A DNA stretch of 64,000 nt from 13-2-20CM-68-14 sp051955535 (lineage in GTDB: Bacteria; Actinomycetota; Thermoleophilia; Gaiellales; Gaiellaceae): assembly GCA_051955535.1 (NCBI GenBank), contig JBQCGP010000075.1, forward strand, positions 1-64,000, in the 5' to 3' direction. Positions 1-8,191 of the stretch are shown here, piece after piece. The notes beneath the pieces were generated by a model that searched no databases, was not told where the DNA came from, and was given only the letters and a program-made list of their open reading frames with translations. Numbering within the stretch: the first letter of the stretch is position 1; each line of letters begins with the position of its first letter. The position numbers and the translations under genes are program-made.

Positions 1-1122
1 CTCCGGGTGGAGGGGGGCGGGTGGTGGATGTTGTTGTTGGTCTCCCGCGTCTTCGGGGCGCCGATCGCCGCGGTCGCGTCGACGCTCAGTAACGATCCGA
101 CAGCGGCCGGCCTTGGGCGATTCCTCTTTCTCTTCCTCCCGATCGGGTGGGCCTGGGTCGGGTTCACGCTCTATGCAACCCGGTTCGACACCGACGACCT
201 CGTCTATCGGCTCCTCACACTTCTCGCCATGTTCGCGGTCGCTGGTCTCGCGAGCACGGTTCCGAACGCGTTTCACGGCGGCGCGAACAGCTTCGTCGTC
301 GCGTACGCGTGCGTGAGGACGATTCTCATCTTGCTCTACGTGCGCGCGTACGTCGCCGTACCGGTCGTACGCCCCGTCGCAGGCTGGTTCATCGGGGCGT
401 TCGGCCTCGCTGTGGCGATCTGGCTGATCTCGACCGCGGTGCCGGTGCCGTGGAAGTACGCGTTGTGGGGGATCGCGGTCGCGATCGAGCATGCCGCCCC
501 CATACGCCCGTGGCGCCTGCTGCGAGGCCCGCGAGTCGACCCTCGCCACCTCGCCGAGCGGTTCGGGCTTCTGATCATCATCGTCCTCGGAGAAGGAGTG
601 ATCGGCGTCGTGCTGGGGACCGGCGAGGTCAGCTGGACCCTGCGCTCGGGCGCCGCTGCGTTCGCCGGCTTTCTGACAGGGGCTGCCATCTGGTGGCTCT
701 ACTTCGACTTCCTCGACGCCTCGGCGGTCGTTCAGCGCAACATCCGCAGCGGGCTCACCTTCATCTACGCGCACTACTTCGTCGCGGCAGGAATCGCCGC
801 GCTCGGCGTCGGCGTGAAGCTCGCCATCATCTCTCTCGAGCCAGGTTCGCGCTACGACGACGTCGGTTGGATCGCCGCTGCCGGAACTGCACTGTGCATG
901 GCGGGGCTTGCAGCGATCCAGATCGCGACGTCGCCCGCGCTCTTCGACACCGATGTCCTCCTGCGGCTCGGGATGGCAGGGTTCGCGGGCATCCTGGCGG
1001 TGCTCTCCGGGCACCTCTCACCGCCGTTGGTGCTCTGGATCCTGGTCGTTGGGCTGGTTGGTCAAGTCGTCGTCGAGCTCGCGCGGCACGAGCACCACAC
1101 CGCCATAGGGGGACCCTTCTAG
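1..1122 (+). CDS. LtrA-family (low temperature requirement A) membrane protein, 5' partial
   Basis: Polytopic membrane protein of the LtrA family; the biochemical role of the family is not settled. About nine to ten hydrophobic segments are visible. The family hallmark HLAERFGLLIIIVLGEG (ER-G-hydrophobic-LGE) lies near the middle, and W-A-W-V-G-F sits near the N-terminus. The reading frame is open to the left edge of the window. The usual N-terminal E-L-F-F-D-L-V-F motif is replaced by a G/W/L-rich stretch, so the first about 20 residues may be cut, frameshifted or badly assembled. The stop codon TAG overlaps the convergent CHAD gene stop (shared CTAG). Confidence 0.8.
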   Translation, partial: LRVEGGGWWMLLLVSRVFGAPIAAVASTLSNDPTAAGLGRFLFLFLPIGWAWVGFTLYATRFDTDDLVYRLLTLLAMFAVAGLASTVPNAFHGGANSFVVAYACVRTILILLYVRAYVAVPVVRPVAGWFIGAFGLAVAIWLISTAVPVPWKYALWGIAVAIEHAAPIRPWRLLRGPRVDPRHLAERFGLLIIIVLGEGVIGVVLGTGEVSWTLRSGAAAFAGFLTGAAIWWLYFDFLDASAVVQRNIRSGLTFIYAHYFVAAGIAALGVGVKLAIISLEPGSRYDDVGWIAAAGTALCMAGLAAIQIATSPALFDTDVLLRLGMAGFAGILAVLSGHLSPPLVLWILVVGLVGQVVVELARHEHHTAIGGPF

Positions 1123-2273
1123 TGACGGCGCGCGAGCCGCGCGCCACGCTTCCGGAGTCGCTTCCAGGCTGCGTGAAGGCGCTCCTGTACATCCGCCATC
1201 CGCGCGTCCTGTCGTTCGGCGATTCGGCCGGCGACAAACGCGGCCGCAGTTCGTGAGTCGACGACCGTGGCCGCCCTGAGACGTTCCTTGGCGACGCGCG
1301 CGTCCTGGTGCTCGCCCAGGAGATCCTGCAGGGCCCGGGCCGCGGCGAGAAACCGCCGGCTCCCCTTTTCCTTTGGCCCGTAGAGCTCTGCGGTGTAACG
1401 GGCTCGTTTGAGCAGGATCCGGAGCCGGTGGGTCGCGTTCTCGTCGGGCTTCGTCGGCAGGCGCCGGGCGGCCTTGCCCAGACGGCGGAACTCTTTGCGG
1501 GCGATTCGCTCGAGCGGGATCCCCTCGGCTTCCGGGGCCAGCCGTGGCGGGGGGCACAGGCGGGCGAGCAGAAGACCGTATTGCTCGCCTTCGAGCGTTT
1601 CCACGAGACTGCGTCTCGCAGCCTCCCGCTCGTGCTGCAGTTGGGAGACGATCGTTCGACCTGCCTTGCGGTCGCGCTCGTCTAGCACGTCGAGCTGGCT
1701 GGCCACGTGCTCGAGAAGCACGTCGAGATCGCGAACGGGCCCCGTCGCCTCCGCGAGTTGCTCGAGCGGGCCGGTCAGAGAGCTTCGCCAGTCCGCGTCG
1801 AGGTAACGCCTCCCCGCGCGGAGAATCGCGCGCGTCCGCCTGGCCGCGACACGATGCTGGTGGAGGTTCTCGGGATCGTCGCCAAGCCGTGTGCCGGGGT
1901 CGTGGACGAGAAGCGAGACGCGCTGCGCTTCGAGCATCTCGCGCAGTCGAACGGCTCCAGGATCTGTGCTCACTGGCGGCCCCGGTACGAGGTCCTTCCC
2001 GGCGAGGACGCCTCCGACCAGGTCCACGATCTCGACGGGGGGAGCGAGCCCTTCGTTCCCGGGCTCCCACGCTTCGACCCGCTCGCCCCTGGGAAGCGAC
2101 AGCCGCCAGGTGACGCCGGCCTCGCCCGGCAGCCGCGAGAGCGTCATTCCCATCCGCTCGAGATCGCGGTCCAGGGTGTCGTACTCGTGGGCGACGCTGA
2201 ACTCCCGCTCGGCCAGCACCCGGTCCGGGAGTGCCGTCCCCTCTTCCGGACGCAAAGCAGTGACCGCCTCCAC
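1119..2273 (-). CDS. CYTH-like/CHAD domain protein
   Basis: The N-terminal about 100 residues look like a shortened CYTH (triphosphate tunnel) domain: an E-R-E-F-like strand, a Y-D-T-L-D-R-D-L-x-R-x-G-M-T-L-x-R segment and W-R-L-S-L-P. The remaining about 270 residues are a CHAD helical domain with the conserved basic helices HQHRVAARRTRAILR and THRLRILLKRARYTAEL. CHAD domains bind polyphosphate, and CYTH-CHAD proteins are linked to polyphosphate metabolism. The open frame extends further upstream but would run across the YCII-like gene; GTG at 2273 is therefore chosen, giving 384 residues. It follows the YCII-like gene on the same strand by 40 bp. The CYTH half lacks several catalytic acidic and basic residues, so it may bind without catalysis. 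Confidence 0.75.
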   Translation of the reverse strand: MEAVTALRPEEGTALPDRVLAEREFSVAHEYDTLDRDLERMGMTLSRLPGEAGVTWRLSLPRGERVEAWEPGNEGLAPPVEIVDLVGGVLAGKDLVPGPPVSTDPGAVRLREMLEAQRVSLLVHDPGTRLGDDPENLHQHRVAARRTRAILRAGRRYLDADWRSSLTGPLEQLAEATGPVRDLDVLLEHVASQLDVLDERDRKAGRTIVSQLQHEREAARRSLVETLEGEQYGLLLARLCPPPRLAPEAEGIPLERIARKEFRRLGKAARRLPTKPDENATHRLRILLKRARYTAELYGPKEKGSRRFLAAARALQDLLGEHQDARVAKERLRAATVVDSRTAAAFVAGRIAERQDARMADVQERLHAAWKRLRKRGARLARRH

Positions 2274-2313
2274 CCGGAGGACTACCGCGCCTGCTGCCTC
2301 CCTCCTTCTTTTC

Positions 2314-2643
2314 TCAGACGAGCGGGTCGAACATGAACGCGCTGACCTCTTGCGGACACCGGCAGGCGGCGGCGATCTTCGCGGCCCACTCCAAGGCTGC
2401 CTCCCGCGAGGGCACGTCGATGACGGTGATGCCTCCGAGCGGGTAGGTGCCGGCGGTGACCGTCCCGTCACCCGCCACCGTGACGGGATCCACGTCCTCG
2501 TCCAGCCCGCCGGCGAAGATGTACACGTCGGCGTCTTTGGCCTCCTGGACGACCGCGTGTGCGTCGTTGGCGACGTCAGGCATCTCCTCCTCGGGGATGT
2601 CCTGCATCCCAGTGCTGGGGAACGAAATCAGGTACTTCGTCAT
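2314..2643 (-). CDS. YCII/DGPF-domain protein
   Basis: 109-residue protein beginning M-T-K-Y-L-I-S-F. It resembles the YCII-related (DGPF) family of small alpha-beta barrel proteins, found near extracytoplasmic sigma factors and in dehalogenase-like folds. Typical features seen are the N-terminal Y-L-I-S strand, the D-G-T-V-T-A-G-T-Y-P-L-G-G stretch and the C-terminal A-L-E-W-A-A-K helix. ATG at 2643 is preceded by GAAAGG about 8 bp upstream. It is divergent from the gas vesicle cluster, with about 200 bp between them. The function cannot be told from sequence; a sigma factor partner is not in the window. Confidence 0.75.
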   Translation of the reverse strand: MTKYLISFPSTGMQDIPEEEMPDVANDAHAVVQEAKDADVYIFAGGLDEDVDPVTVAGDGTVTAGTYPLGGITVIDVPSREAALEWAAKIAAACRCPQEVSAFMFDPLV

Positions 2644-2840
2644 CGCGTGACCTTTCTTCCGGCGGCGGGATCCAACACTCTGCCACGAGAAGTTCTCACG
2701 GGACTCCACCTCTCGCTCATGCCGCTGTCGGTGCGTGACCCGCAGCTTCCTCAAGGTTCACGCGGCTTTCCCGCGTTTACAGAAACGCCTCTTCGGCAAC
2801 CCCCTCGGCTGCGAACTACGAAAAGGGGGATCTCCCAATC

Positions 2841-3821
2841 ATGGCTGAGGAAAAGGCTCGCGAAGCGGTCGATGAGGCCGAATCGAAAGTTGAAAGTAGC
2901 AACGGCAAATCGCGTCTTTCTGCTTTGAAAAGCAAGGACGTCCTACTTCCGGCTGCTGCGACGGCGGCGGCCGCCGCGGCGGCCGGGCTGGCCGCCCAGA
3001 AGGGTCCCGACGGCATGAAGATGCTCGGGTCGGAAGCGAACGAGGAGGCCGAAGAGATAGGCCGCAAGGGCGCCGAGGGGGCGAAGAAGGAACTCGGCGC
3101 CGGCGGAGGCATCGCCGGCAAGGCCGCCTCGAAGCTGCTCGGCGGCAAGAGCGGGGGTAGTGGAGGCGGCGGCAAGACGCGGCGGCTGCCGATCCAGCGC
3201 TGGACGGACGTCGCCGTCCCGGTCGAAAAGGCCTACAAGGCCTGGACCCAGTTCGAGGAGTATCCCAAGTTCATGCACCGCGTCCTGGAGGTCGAGCAGG
3301 ACGACGACGACAAGAACAAGATCCACTGGCGCGAGAAGATCTGGTTCAGCACGCGCGAGTGGGACGCCGAGATCACCGACAAGCGGCAAAACGACCGCAT
3401 CGCGTGGAAGTCGGTCAGCGGCACCCAACACTCGGGGGTCATCAGCTTCCACCGACTCGACAAGAACCTGACCCGAATCCTCGTGACGGTGGATTTCGTT
3501 CCCACGGGGATGATCGAGAAGATGGGGTGGGGTCTGCGCTTCGCGACGCGCGCGGTCGAGGCGGACCTCGCGCGTTTCAAGGCGTACGTCGAGTTCGGCG
3601 ACGCGAAAGAGATCGAGTACCGGTCCCAGCCCGAGGATATGGAGCAGCATCGCTCGGGTGACGACGACGAGAGCGACGACGCACAGGGCCGCGAGGAGCC
3701 GAAAGGCGAGGAACCGAAAGCAGAGGAAGGTTCCGACGAAGACGATCGCGACCGCGAATCAGATCGGCGTGATCGCGAAAACCGCCGCCAGGAGCGCCGC
3801 GAGGCGCTGAGCTCGAGCTAA
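2841..3821 (+). CDS. SRPBCC (polyketide cyclase/dehydrase-like) protein heading the gas vesicle cluster
   Basis: 326 residues in four parts. Residues 1-32 are charged and helical. Residues 33-54 are a nearly pure alanine helix. Residues about 110-245 form a SRPBCC/START-like domain (P-I-Q-R-W-T-D-V-A-V-P-V-E-K-A-Y-K-A-W, E-Y-P-K-F-M, V-S-F-V-P-type strands, C-terminal helix E-A-D-L-A-R-F-K). The tail is an acidic/basic low-complexity region rich in D, E and R. SRPBCC proteins occur in Streptomyces-type gas vesicle clusters, where gvpY/gvpZ-like genes lie. It starts the operon and ends 8 bp before gvpA. A ligand cannot be inferred. The alanine helix recurs in five other proteins of the cluster. 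Confidence 0.8.
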   Translation: MAEEKAREAVDEAESKVESSNGKSRLSALKSKDVLLPAAATAAAAAAAGLAAQKGPDGMKMLGSEANEEAEEIGRKGAEGAKKELGAGGGIAGKAASKLLGGKSGGSGGGGKTRRLPIQRWTDVAVPVEKAYKAWTQFEEYPKFMHRVLEVEQDDDDKNKIHWREKIWFSTREWDAEITDKRQNDRIAWKSVSGTQHSGVISFHRLDKNLTRILVTVDFVPTGMIEKMGWGLRFATRAVEADLARFKAYVEFGDAKEIEYRSQPEDMEQHRSGDDDESDDAQGREEPKGEEPKAEEGSDEDDRDRESDRRDRENRRQERREALSSS

Positions 3822-3829
3822 GTCGGACG

Positions 3830-4279
3830 ATGACTGTCGCGACCCAAGGCACGGCTCGGAACTACCTGCAGCGCGCGCCGAGCCCGAGCGGCCTCGCCGA
3901 CGTGATCGACCTGATCCTCGACAAGGGTCTGGTCATCGACGCGTATGTGCGGATCGCCGTGATCGGGATCGAGCTGGTGACGATCGACGCCCGCATCGTG
4001 ATCGCGAGCGTCGACACGTACCTGCGCTTCGCGGAGGCGGTCAACCGGCTCGACCTGAATCAGACCGAGCTCGGAGGCTTGCCGGAGCTTCAGGAAGTAG
4101 GGGCGAAAAAGGAGACCGAAGGGGCAATCGAGGGTGTCGAAGAGAAGGTGACACCCGACAGCTCCGCGATGCGAACGGCCGCGAAGGGGGCTGCTGCAGC
4201 TGCGGCTGTCGGAGCGGCGGCGCTCGCCGCACGCGAGGTGGCCTCGCGGCTCGGCAGCGACGGCGGAGGCGAGGAGTGA
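3830..4279 (+). CDS. gvpA: Gas vesicle structural protein GvpA, copy 1, with C-terminal extension
   Basis: The GvpA fold is clear at residues 20-75: L-A-D-V-I-D-L-I-L-D-K-G-L-V-I-D, I-G-I-E-L-V-T-I-D-A-R, then I-A-S-V-D-T-Y-L-R-F-A-E-A-V. GvpA polymerises into the ribbed gas-filled shell. GvpA is usually about 70-75 residues; this one is 149. The extra C-terminus is acidic (about 92-108) and then an alanine-rich helix (114-141). The ribosome-binding site is weak, with no clear AGGAGG before ATG, in contrast to copy 2. The first about 88 residues are nearly identical to copy 2. It may be a minor shell subunit carrying a tail rather than the bulk protein; that is inference. Confidence 0.93.
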   Translation: MTVATQGTARNYLQRAPSPSGLADVIDLILDKGLVIDAYVRIAVIGIELVTIDARIVIASVDTYLRFAEAVNRLDLNQTELGGLPELQEVGAKKETEGAIEGVEEKVTPDSSAMRTAAKGAAAAAAVGAAALAAREVASRLGSDGGGEE

Positions 4280-4282
4280 TCC

Positions 4283-4747
4283 ATGCCTGACGAACCGCAG
4301 ATGTCCGCCGATGCAAAGAAGGGTTTCTTCAAGGAGCTGTCGGGCTCGGCCGCCAAGCGGCTGCTCGAGCCGCTCGCCGCGACGGCGGCGACGGCCGGAA
4401 CGGCCTACTTGATGCGAAAGACGACGCAGATCTGGAACGAGAGCGTGCTCCCGAAAGTCCGCGAAAAGGGCGGCGGGAAGGCATTCGCCAAGGACGCGCT
4501 CGAGCAGGCGGCGAGCAAGCTGCCCGGAGAACGCGGCTCCGACGTGGTGCGAGGGCTCGCGAAGCATCTCGAGGACAAGAGCCCTGCACGCGAGACGGGT
4601 GCACGAGCGGCAAAGCAACCGGCGAGGCCCGAGAACCGCGCCGCCCAAGACGCAGCAACGGACCCCGAGCGCGAAAGACAACGGCGGGAGCGGCAACGCC
4701 GCCGCGAGCAGCGTCAGCGCGAGCTAGCGAAAACACGGTCGACCTAA
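4283..4747 (+). CDS. Uncharacterised gas vesicle cluster protein, Ala-rich segment plus Arg/Glu-rich tail
   Basis: 154 residues with no family I recognise. Residues 22-45 are hydrophobic and alanine-rich (R-L-L-E-P-L-A-A-T-A-A-T-A-G-T-A-Y-L). A middle region follows containing W-N-E-S-V-L-P-K-V-R. Residues from about 100 are strongly charged, ending in a run of R/E/Q that is probably a helix or disordered. Its E-S-V-L-P-K-V resembles S-E-R-I-I-P-R-F-I in the protein at 9551, which hints at a small shared family. It sits between the two gvpA genes with 3 bp before and 8 bp after, so it is surely co-transcribed. A role in shell assembly or anchoring is a guess from location. Confidence 0.7.
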   Translation: MPDEPQMSADAKKGFFKELSGSAAKRLLEPLAATAATAGTAYLMRKTTQIWNESVLPKVREKGGGKAFAKDALEQAASKLPGERGSDVVRGLAKHLEDKSPARETGARAAKQPARPENRAAQDAATDPERERQRRERQRRREQRQRELAKTRST

Positions 4748-4752
4748 GGAGA
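4746..4752 (+). promoter_or_regulatory. Strong Shine-Dalgarno of gvpA copy 2
   Basis: AAGGAGA lies 3 bp upstream of ATG at 4756 and overlaps the TAA stop of the preceding gene. Copy 1 of gvpA has no comparable site, which suggests that copy 2 is the highly translated shell protein. Confidence 0.6.
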
Positions 4753-4755
4753 GCA

Positions 4756-5124
4756 ATGGCAATCGCGACCCAAGGCACAGCCAGCAACTACCTGCAGCGC
4801 GCGCCGAGCCCGAGCGGCCTCGCCGACGTGATCGACCTGATCCTCGACAAGGGGCTCGTCATCGACGCCTACGTCCGGATCGCCGTGATCGGGATCGAGT
4901 TGATCACGATCGACGCACGGATCGTGATCGCGAGCGTCGACACCTACCTGCGCTTCGCTGAGGCGGTGAACCGGCTCGACCTTGCGCAGACCGAGGCTGC
5001 CGGCCTGAAGGAGCTCCGGGGCGACAACGGCGGCGGCGGCGACACGGAGAAGGGGATGATGGAGGGCGCCAAGGAAGCGTTCTCAGGCGACCGGCGCCAA
5101 AAGGAGCGCGCCGACAAGGACTGA
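4756..5124 (+). CDS. gvpA: Gas vesicle structural protein GvpA, copy 2
   Basis: 122 residues. The GvpA core (about 20-75) is almost identical to copy 1, with V-to-I at residue 50 and a few changes near residues 2, 3 and 10. The C-terminal extension (about 85-122) is shorter, glycine-rich and charged, and lacks the alanine helix of copy 1. A strong ribosome-binding site makes it the likely major shell protein. It is followed after 3 bp by gvpF. The high similarity of the two copies suggests recent duplication or ongoing gene conversion. Confidence 0.94.
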   Translation: MAIATQGTASNYLQRAPSPSGLADVIDLILDKGLVIDAYVRIAVIGIELITIDARIVIASVDTYLRFAEAVNRLDLAQTEAAGLKELRGDNGGGGDTEKGMMEGAKEAFSGDRRQKERADKD

Positions 5125-5127
5125 GCG

Positions 5128-5919
5128 GTGGCTGCTCAAACGTCCTCTCGTCCCGGACCCGACTCAGCCGCTGTCGGCGGGCTCTACTGCTACGGCGTCA
5201 CCTGGGCCAAGGTCGGACCGCCCGACCGCGCGAGCGGAGTCGGCGGCGAGGCGGTCGGCATTGTGGCCGACGGTGGGCTTGCCGCGCTCACGAGCGCGGT
5301 GGCTTCGACGTCGATCAAGGCGAAGCGGCGCGATCTGCTGAATCACTCCGAAGTTCTCGCCGCTGCGCTCGAACGGGGGACGGTGCTGCCGCTCCGGTTC
5401 GGCGTCGTCTTCGAGGACGAGACCGCCATCGTCGACGAATTCCTCAGGCCGCGTCGGGAAGAGTTCGAGGGGCTCTTGCGACAGTTCGAGGGCCGCGTCG
5501 AGCTGACCGTGAGGGCGGACTACGATGAGCAGGCGATCCTTGCCGAGGTCGTCAACGAGAACCCGCGCATCGCCCGGCTGCGAGAGGAGACGCGGCAGGG
5601 GAACGCGGCCGCAACCTATCCCCTCAAGGTCGAGCTGGGCGAGCTCGTCGCCGCCGAGCTTCGGAAGCGCACCGATCGCGATCGGCGCGCGCTGCTCGAT
5701 CGCCTGCGCCGACTCGCGATCGACTTCGAGGTCGACCACGAGCCGATCGAGCACCAGGTTCTGCGAGCCTCGTTCCTCGTCGAGCGCGGAAAAGTCTCCG
5801 CTTTCGACGACGCGATGGAGGAGCTCGCGCGAGAGTACGCCGGGCGGATCCGGTTCAAGTACGTCGGCCCGCTTGCTCCGCACAGCTTCGTCTCCGTCGG
5901 AACGTCGGGGGCCGCCTGA
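5128..5919 (+). CDS. gvpF: GvpF/GvpL family gas vesicle protein (first of three)
   Basis: 263 residues. Family features are the N-terminal G-L-Y-C-Y-G-V strand, a central H-S-E-V-L-A-A-A-L-E-R-G-T-V-L-P-L-R-F-G (the conserved L-P-x-R-F-G/A), the F-E-G-R-V-E-L-T-V strand and the C-terminal F-K-Y-V-G-P-L-A-P-H-S-F-V. GvpF binds GvpA monomers and works in nucleation and chaperoning of shell assembly. The start is GTG at 5128, 3 bp after gvpA copy 2. The stop overlaps the gvpG start by one base. Confidence 0.93.
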   Translation: MAAQTSSRPGPDSAAVGGLYCYGVTWAKVGPPDRASGVGGEAVGIVADGGLAALTSAVASTSIKAKRRDLLNHSEVLAAALERGTVLPLRFGVVFEDETAIVDEFLRPRREEFEGLLRQFEGRVELTVRADYDEQAILAEVVNENPRIARLREETRQGNAAATYPLKVELGELVAAELRKRTDRDRRALLDRLRRLAIDFEVDHEPIEHQVLRASFLVERGKVSAFDDAMEELAREYAGRIRFKYVGPLAPHSFVSVGTSGAA

Positions 5920-6146
5920 TGGGTCTTTTTACGGGCCTCCTGACGCTTCCGCTTGCTCCCGTTCGCGGCACGGTCTGGATCGCCGAGCAACTCACGGCGG
6001 AGGCCGAGCGCGAGCTGCGCGAGCAGAGGTCGGTGCGCCGGCGGCTGGCCGAGGCCGAGCGGCAGTTCGAGCTGGGCGCGCTCACCCTCGACGAATACGA
6101 AGCGACCGAGGACGAGCTCCTCGAGCAACTGGAGGAGGAGCAGTAA
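5919..6146 (+). CDS. gvpG: Gas vesicle protein GvpG
   Basis: 75 residues, matching GvpG length. It begins M-G-L-F-T-G-L-L-T-L-P-L-A-P-V-R-G (hydrophobic N-terminal segment), continues with W-I-A-E-Q-L, a charged helix and the typical F-E-L-G-A-L-T-L-D-E-Y-E-A-T-E-D-E-L-L. GvpG is an accessory assembly factor. It overlaps gvpF by one base at the start and gvpO by one base at the end (TAATG), indicating translational coupling. Confidence 0.92.
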   Translation: MGLFTGLLTLPLAPVRGTVWIAEQLTAEAERELREQRSVRRRLAEAERQFELGALTLDEYEATEDELLEQLEEEQ

Positions 6147-6826
6147 TGGCCGAGCAGACGAAGGCCCAGAAGAAGCGCGCAGAGGCACGCGGGCGCCGGC
6201 GTGGGCAGGCAACCGAAGCCCAGCCCCTCGAGAACCAGGATGACGGCGCCCTCGAGGGCAACGGGGAGCAACCGCTCGACGCCGTCAAGCAGGCAGCGAA
6301 GGTGGCCGTCGCCGGTGCTGCCGTCGGCGCAGCCGCCGCGGCGGCGCGCGCGCTGACGTCACGCGACGAGGACGACAGCAAGCTCGAGGAGGAGGCGGAG
6401 CCTCGAGCCGAGGAGGACCAAGAACCGAAGCCGGAAGAGAAGCCGGTCGAGGAGGAGCAGCAGGAGCAGGACAGCTCGCCGGAGCCAGAAGCGCAAGCCG
6501 CCCCGCCGAGAGGGGAGCCAGCGGACCAGCCACGAGACGAGGAGCGGCACGGTGCCACTCCTGACGACGCGAAGGCAACCGTAGGTCGCGCGCGCGAGCA
6601 ACTCGAGGCGCTGCTCGACCTCCCCGTCGAGTCGGTCTCAGGGTTCGAGCGGACGCGGGACGGCTGGCTGGTGACCCTCGAGGTCCTGGAGCTCTCCCGC
6701 ATCCCCGAGTCGACGGACGTTCTGGCCTCGTACGAGATGGAGCTCGACGACGACCGTAACCTCCTCCGCTACACGCGGGGTCGCCGCTATCACCGCTCGC
6801 AGGCGGACCGAGGAGATCAGGCGTGA
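6146..6826 (+). CDS. gvpO: Gas vesicle protein GvpO with long N-terminal extension
   Basis: 226 residues. The C-terminal part (about 143-218) is the GvpO domain: A-R-E-Q-L-E-A-L-L-D-L-P-V-E-S-V-S-G-F, W-L-V-T-L-E-V-L-E-L-S-R-I-P, and the D-D-x-x-x-L-L-R-Y-x-R-x-x-R-Y end. Residues 46-72 are an alanine-rich helix, and 74-135 are an E/P/Q-rich acidic linker. GvpO influences gvp expression and vesicle formation in haloarchaea and is standard in actinobacterial clusters. ATG at 6146 overlaps the gvpG stop. The gvpJ GTG start overlaps its own stop (GTGA). Confidence 0.9.
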   Translation: MAEQTKAQKKRAEARGRRRGQATEAQPLENQDDGALEGNGEQPLDAVKQAAKVAVAGAAVGAAAAAARALTSRDEDDSKLEEEAEPRAEEDQEPKPEEKPVEEEQQEQDSSPEPEAQAAPPRGEPADQPRDEERHGATPDDAKATVGRAREQLEALLDLPVESVSGFERTRDGWLVTLEVLELSRIPESTDVLASYEMELDDDRNLLRYTRGRRYHRSQADRGDQA

Positions 6827-7140
6827 GCAGCCGCGAGCTCGAGAACTACCGGTCGGGACAACCCGCGCAGCTCGCCGATGTGCTCGAGCGCGTGCTCGAC
6901 AAGGGGATCGTCATCGCCGGCGACATCCAGATCAACCTGCTCGACATCGAGCTGCTGACGGTGAAGATCCGGCTCCTGATCGCATCCGCGGACAAGGCCC
7001 GCGAAATGGGAATCGACTGGTGGCAGGGTGACCCGTTCCTCTCGCGCAACGGGCACGGCGAGCTCGAGGAGCGCCTGCGAAAGCTCGAGGAGAAGGCCGG
7101 CCTGCCAACGACGCCCCAGCGAGAACGGTCGAGCGAGTGA
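6823..7140 (+). CDS. gvpJ: GvpA-related minor shell protein GvpJ
   Basis: 105 residues. The GvpA-like core L-A-D-V-L-E-R-V-L-D-K-G-I-V-I-A-G-D-I then I-E-L-L-T-V-K-I-R-L-L-I-A-S is followed by D-K-A-R-E-M-G-I-D-W-W, the hallmark of GvpJ-type proteins. GvpJ is a minor vesicle component, probably at the tips or in nucleation. The GTG start at 6823 overlaps the gvpO stop, and the stop overlaps the next GTG start. Confidence 0.88.
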   Translation: MSSRELENYRSGQPAQLADVLERVLDKGIVIAGDIQINLLDIELLTVKIRLLIASADKAREMGIDWWQGDPFLSRNGHGELEERLRKLEEKAGLPTTPQRERSSE

Positions 7141-7976
7141 CCGGCGGCGCCGCAGGAAGCGCAAACGAGCTCGGGTGGTACCTCTACGGCGTCGTGGCGG
7201 CCGACGAAGCGACCCCGAACCTCGAGAAGGCCGATGTCGCGGTCGACCCCGCTCACGATGTCGAGCTGCTCGCCGAAGGGCCGCTCGCCGGCGTCGCGAG
7301 CCGCGTCTCGCTCGAGGAGTTCGACGAGGCCGCGCTCGCGGAGCGGCTCGGAGACGCGGCGTGGCTCGAACAGAAGATTCGCGCGCACGAGCAAGTGCTC
7401 GAGCGCACGCTCAGCGCCGTCTCGGTAGTGCCCTGCCGCTTCTGCACCGTCTATCGCAGCGAGTCAGAACTGCGGCGGTTCCTGTCGGAGCGCCGCGAAC
7501 CTCTGCAGGCGGCGCTTGAGCGTGTCAGAGGCCGCGTCGAGCTCGGGGTGAAGGCGTTCGTCGACCGCGAGCGCTTCGTCGCGGGCCAGGCGCCGCGCAA
7601 CGACAAGATCCGTGAGCTCCGTGAACGAGCGACGTCGCTGGCGGAAGGACGCGCGTACCTGGAGCGCCGGCGCCTCGAGCAACTCGTCGCCTCCGAGGTA
7701 GAGCGCCTGCGGAGCACCGCAAGCAGCGACATCCATGCCCGCCTGCTCGCGCGTGCCGGCGACGGACTGCCGCTGGCCCTCCAGGCGCCGGAGGTCTCGG
7801 GCCGTGAGGAGGAGATGATCTTCCATGGCGCGTACCTCGTCGGCGCGGACGAGCGCAAGTTCGAGGCGGTGCTTGGAAGCCTCGCCGCCGAGTATCGCGA
7901 CGCCGGCGTCGAGTTCGAGCTGACCGGTCCGTGGCCGCCGTACAACTTCGTGCCCGAGGAGCTCCAGGCCTCGTGA
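7137..7976 (+). CDS. gvpL: GvpF/GvpL family gas vesicle protein (second of three)
   Basis: 279 residues. It has G-W-Y-L-Y-G-V-V near the N-terminus, H-E-Q-V-L-E-R-T-L-S-A-V-S-V-V-P-C-R-F-C (the family L-P-x-R-F site, here with cysteines), R-G-R-V-E-L-G-V-K and the C-terminal T-G-P-W-P-P-Y-N-F-V. The last motif is typical of GvpL/F. Its position after gvpJ and before gvpS matches gvpL in Streptomyces clusters. GTG starts and 4-bp overlaps occur on both sides. Confidence 0.9.
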   Translation: MTGGAAGSANELGWYLYGVVAADEATPNLEKADVAVDPAHDVELLAEGPLAGVASRVSLEEFDEAALAERLGDAAWLEQKIRAHEQVLERTLSAVSVVPCRFCTVYRSESELRRFLSERREPLQAALERVRGRVELGVKAFVDRERFVAGQAPRNDKIRELRERATSLAEGRAYLERRRLEQLVASEVERLRSTASSDIHARLLARAGDGLPLALQAPEVSGREEEMIFHGAYLVGADERKFEAVLGSLAAEYRDAGVEFELTGPWPPYNFVPEELQAS

Positions 7977-8191
7977 GTGTGCGAGACGAACAGCAGCTCC
8001 GATACAAGGTGACGCTCGTCGAGCTGGTCGACCGCGTGCTGAACAAGGGCGTGGTCGTGGCCGGAGACATCACACTCTCCGTTGCTGACGTCGACCTCGT
8101 CTACGTCGGCCTCCGAGTCTTGCTGTCTTCCGTCGCGACGCTGGAAGAGCAACGGGAGCGTGCGCTCGCCGCCGCTGGAGCGCAATCGTGA
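7973..8191 (+). CDS. gvpS: GvpA-related minor protein GvpS
   Basis: 72 residues from GTG at 7973, whose GTGA overlaps the gvpL stop. The GvpA-like core is V-T-L-V-E-L-V-D-R-V-L-N-K-G-V-V-V-A-G-D-I-T, then V-A-D-V-D-L-V-Y-V-G-L-R-V-L-L-S-S. Actinobacterial GvpS proteins have this short form and position between gvpL and gvpK. A longer upstream reading would lie inside gvpL and is not supported. Confidence 0.85.
   Translation: MSVRDEQQLRYKVTLVELVDRVLNKGVVVAGDITLSVADVDLVYVGLRVLLSSVATLEEQRERALAAAGAQS

Noticed and set aside
1..2279. A 13-bp match (ctccgggtggagg) between the window start and the complement of 2267-2279 as a repeat
   Set aside because: Too short and GC-rich to be meaningful; more likely chance or an assembly edge.
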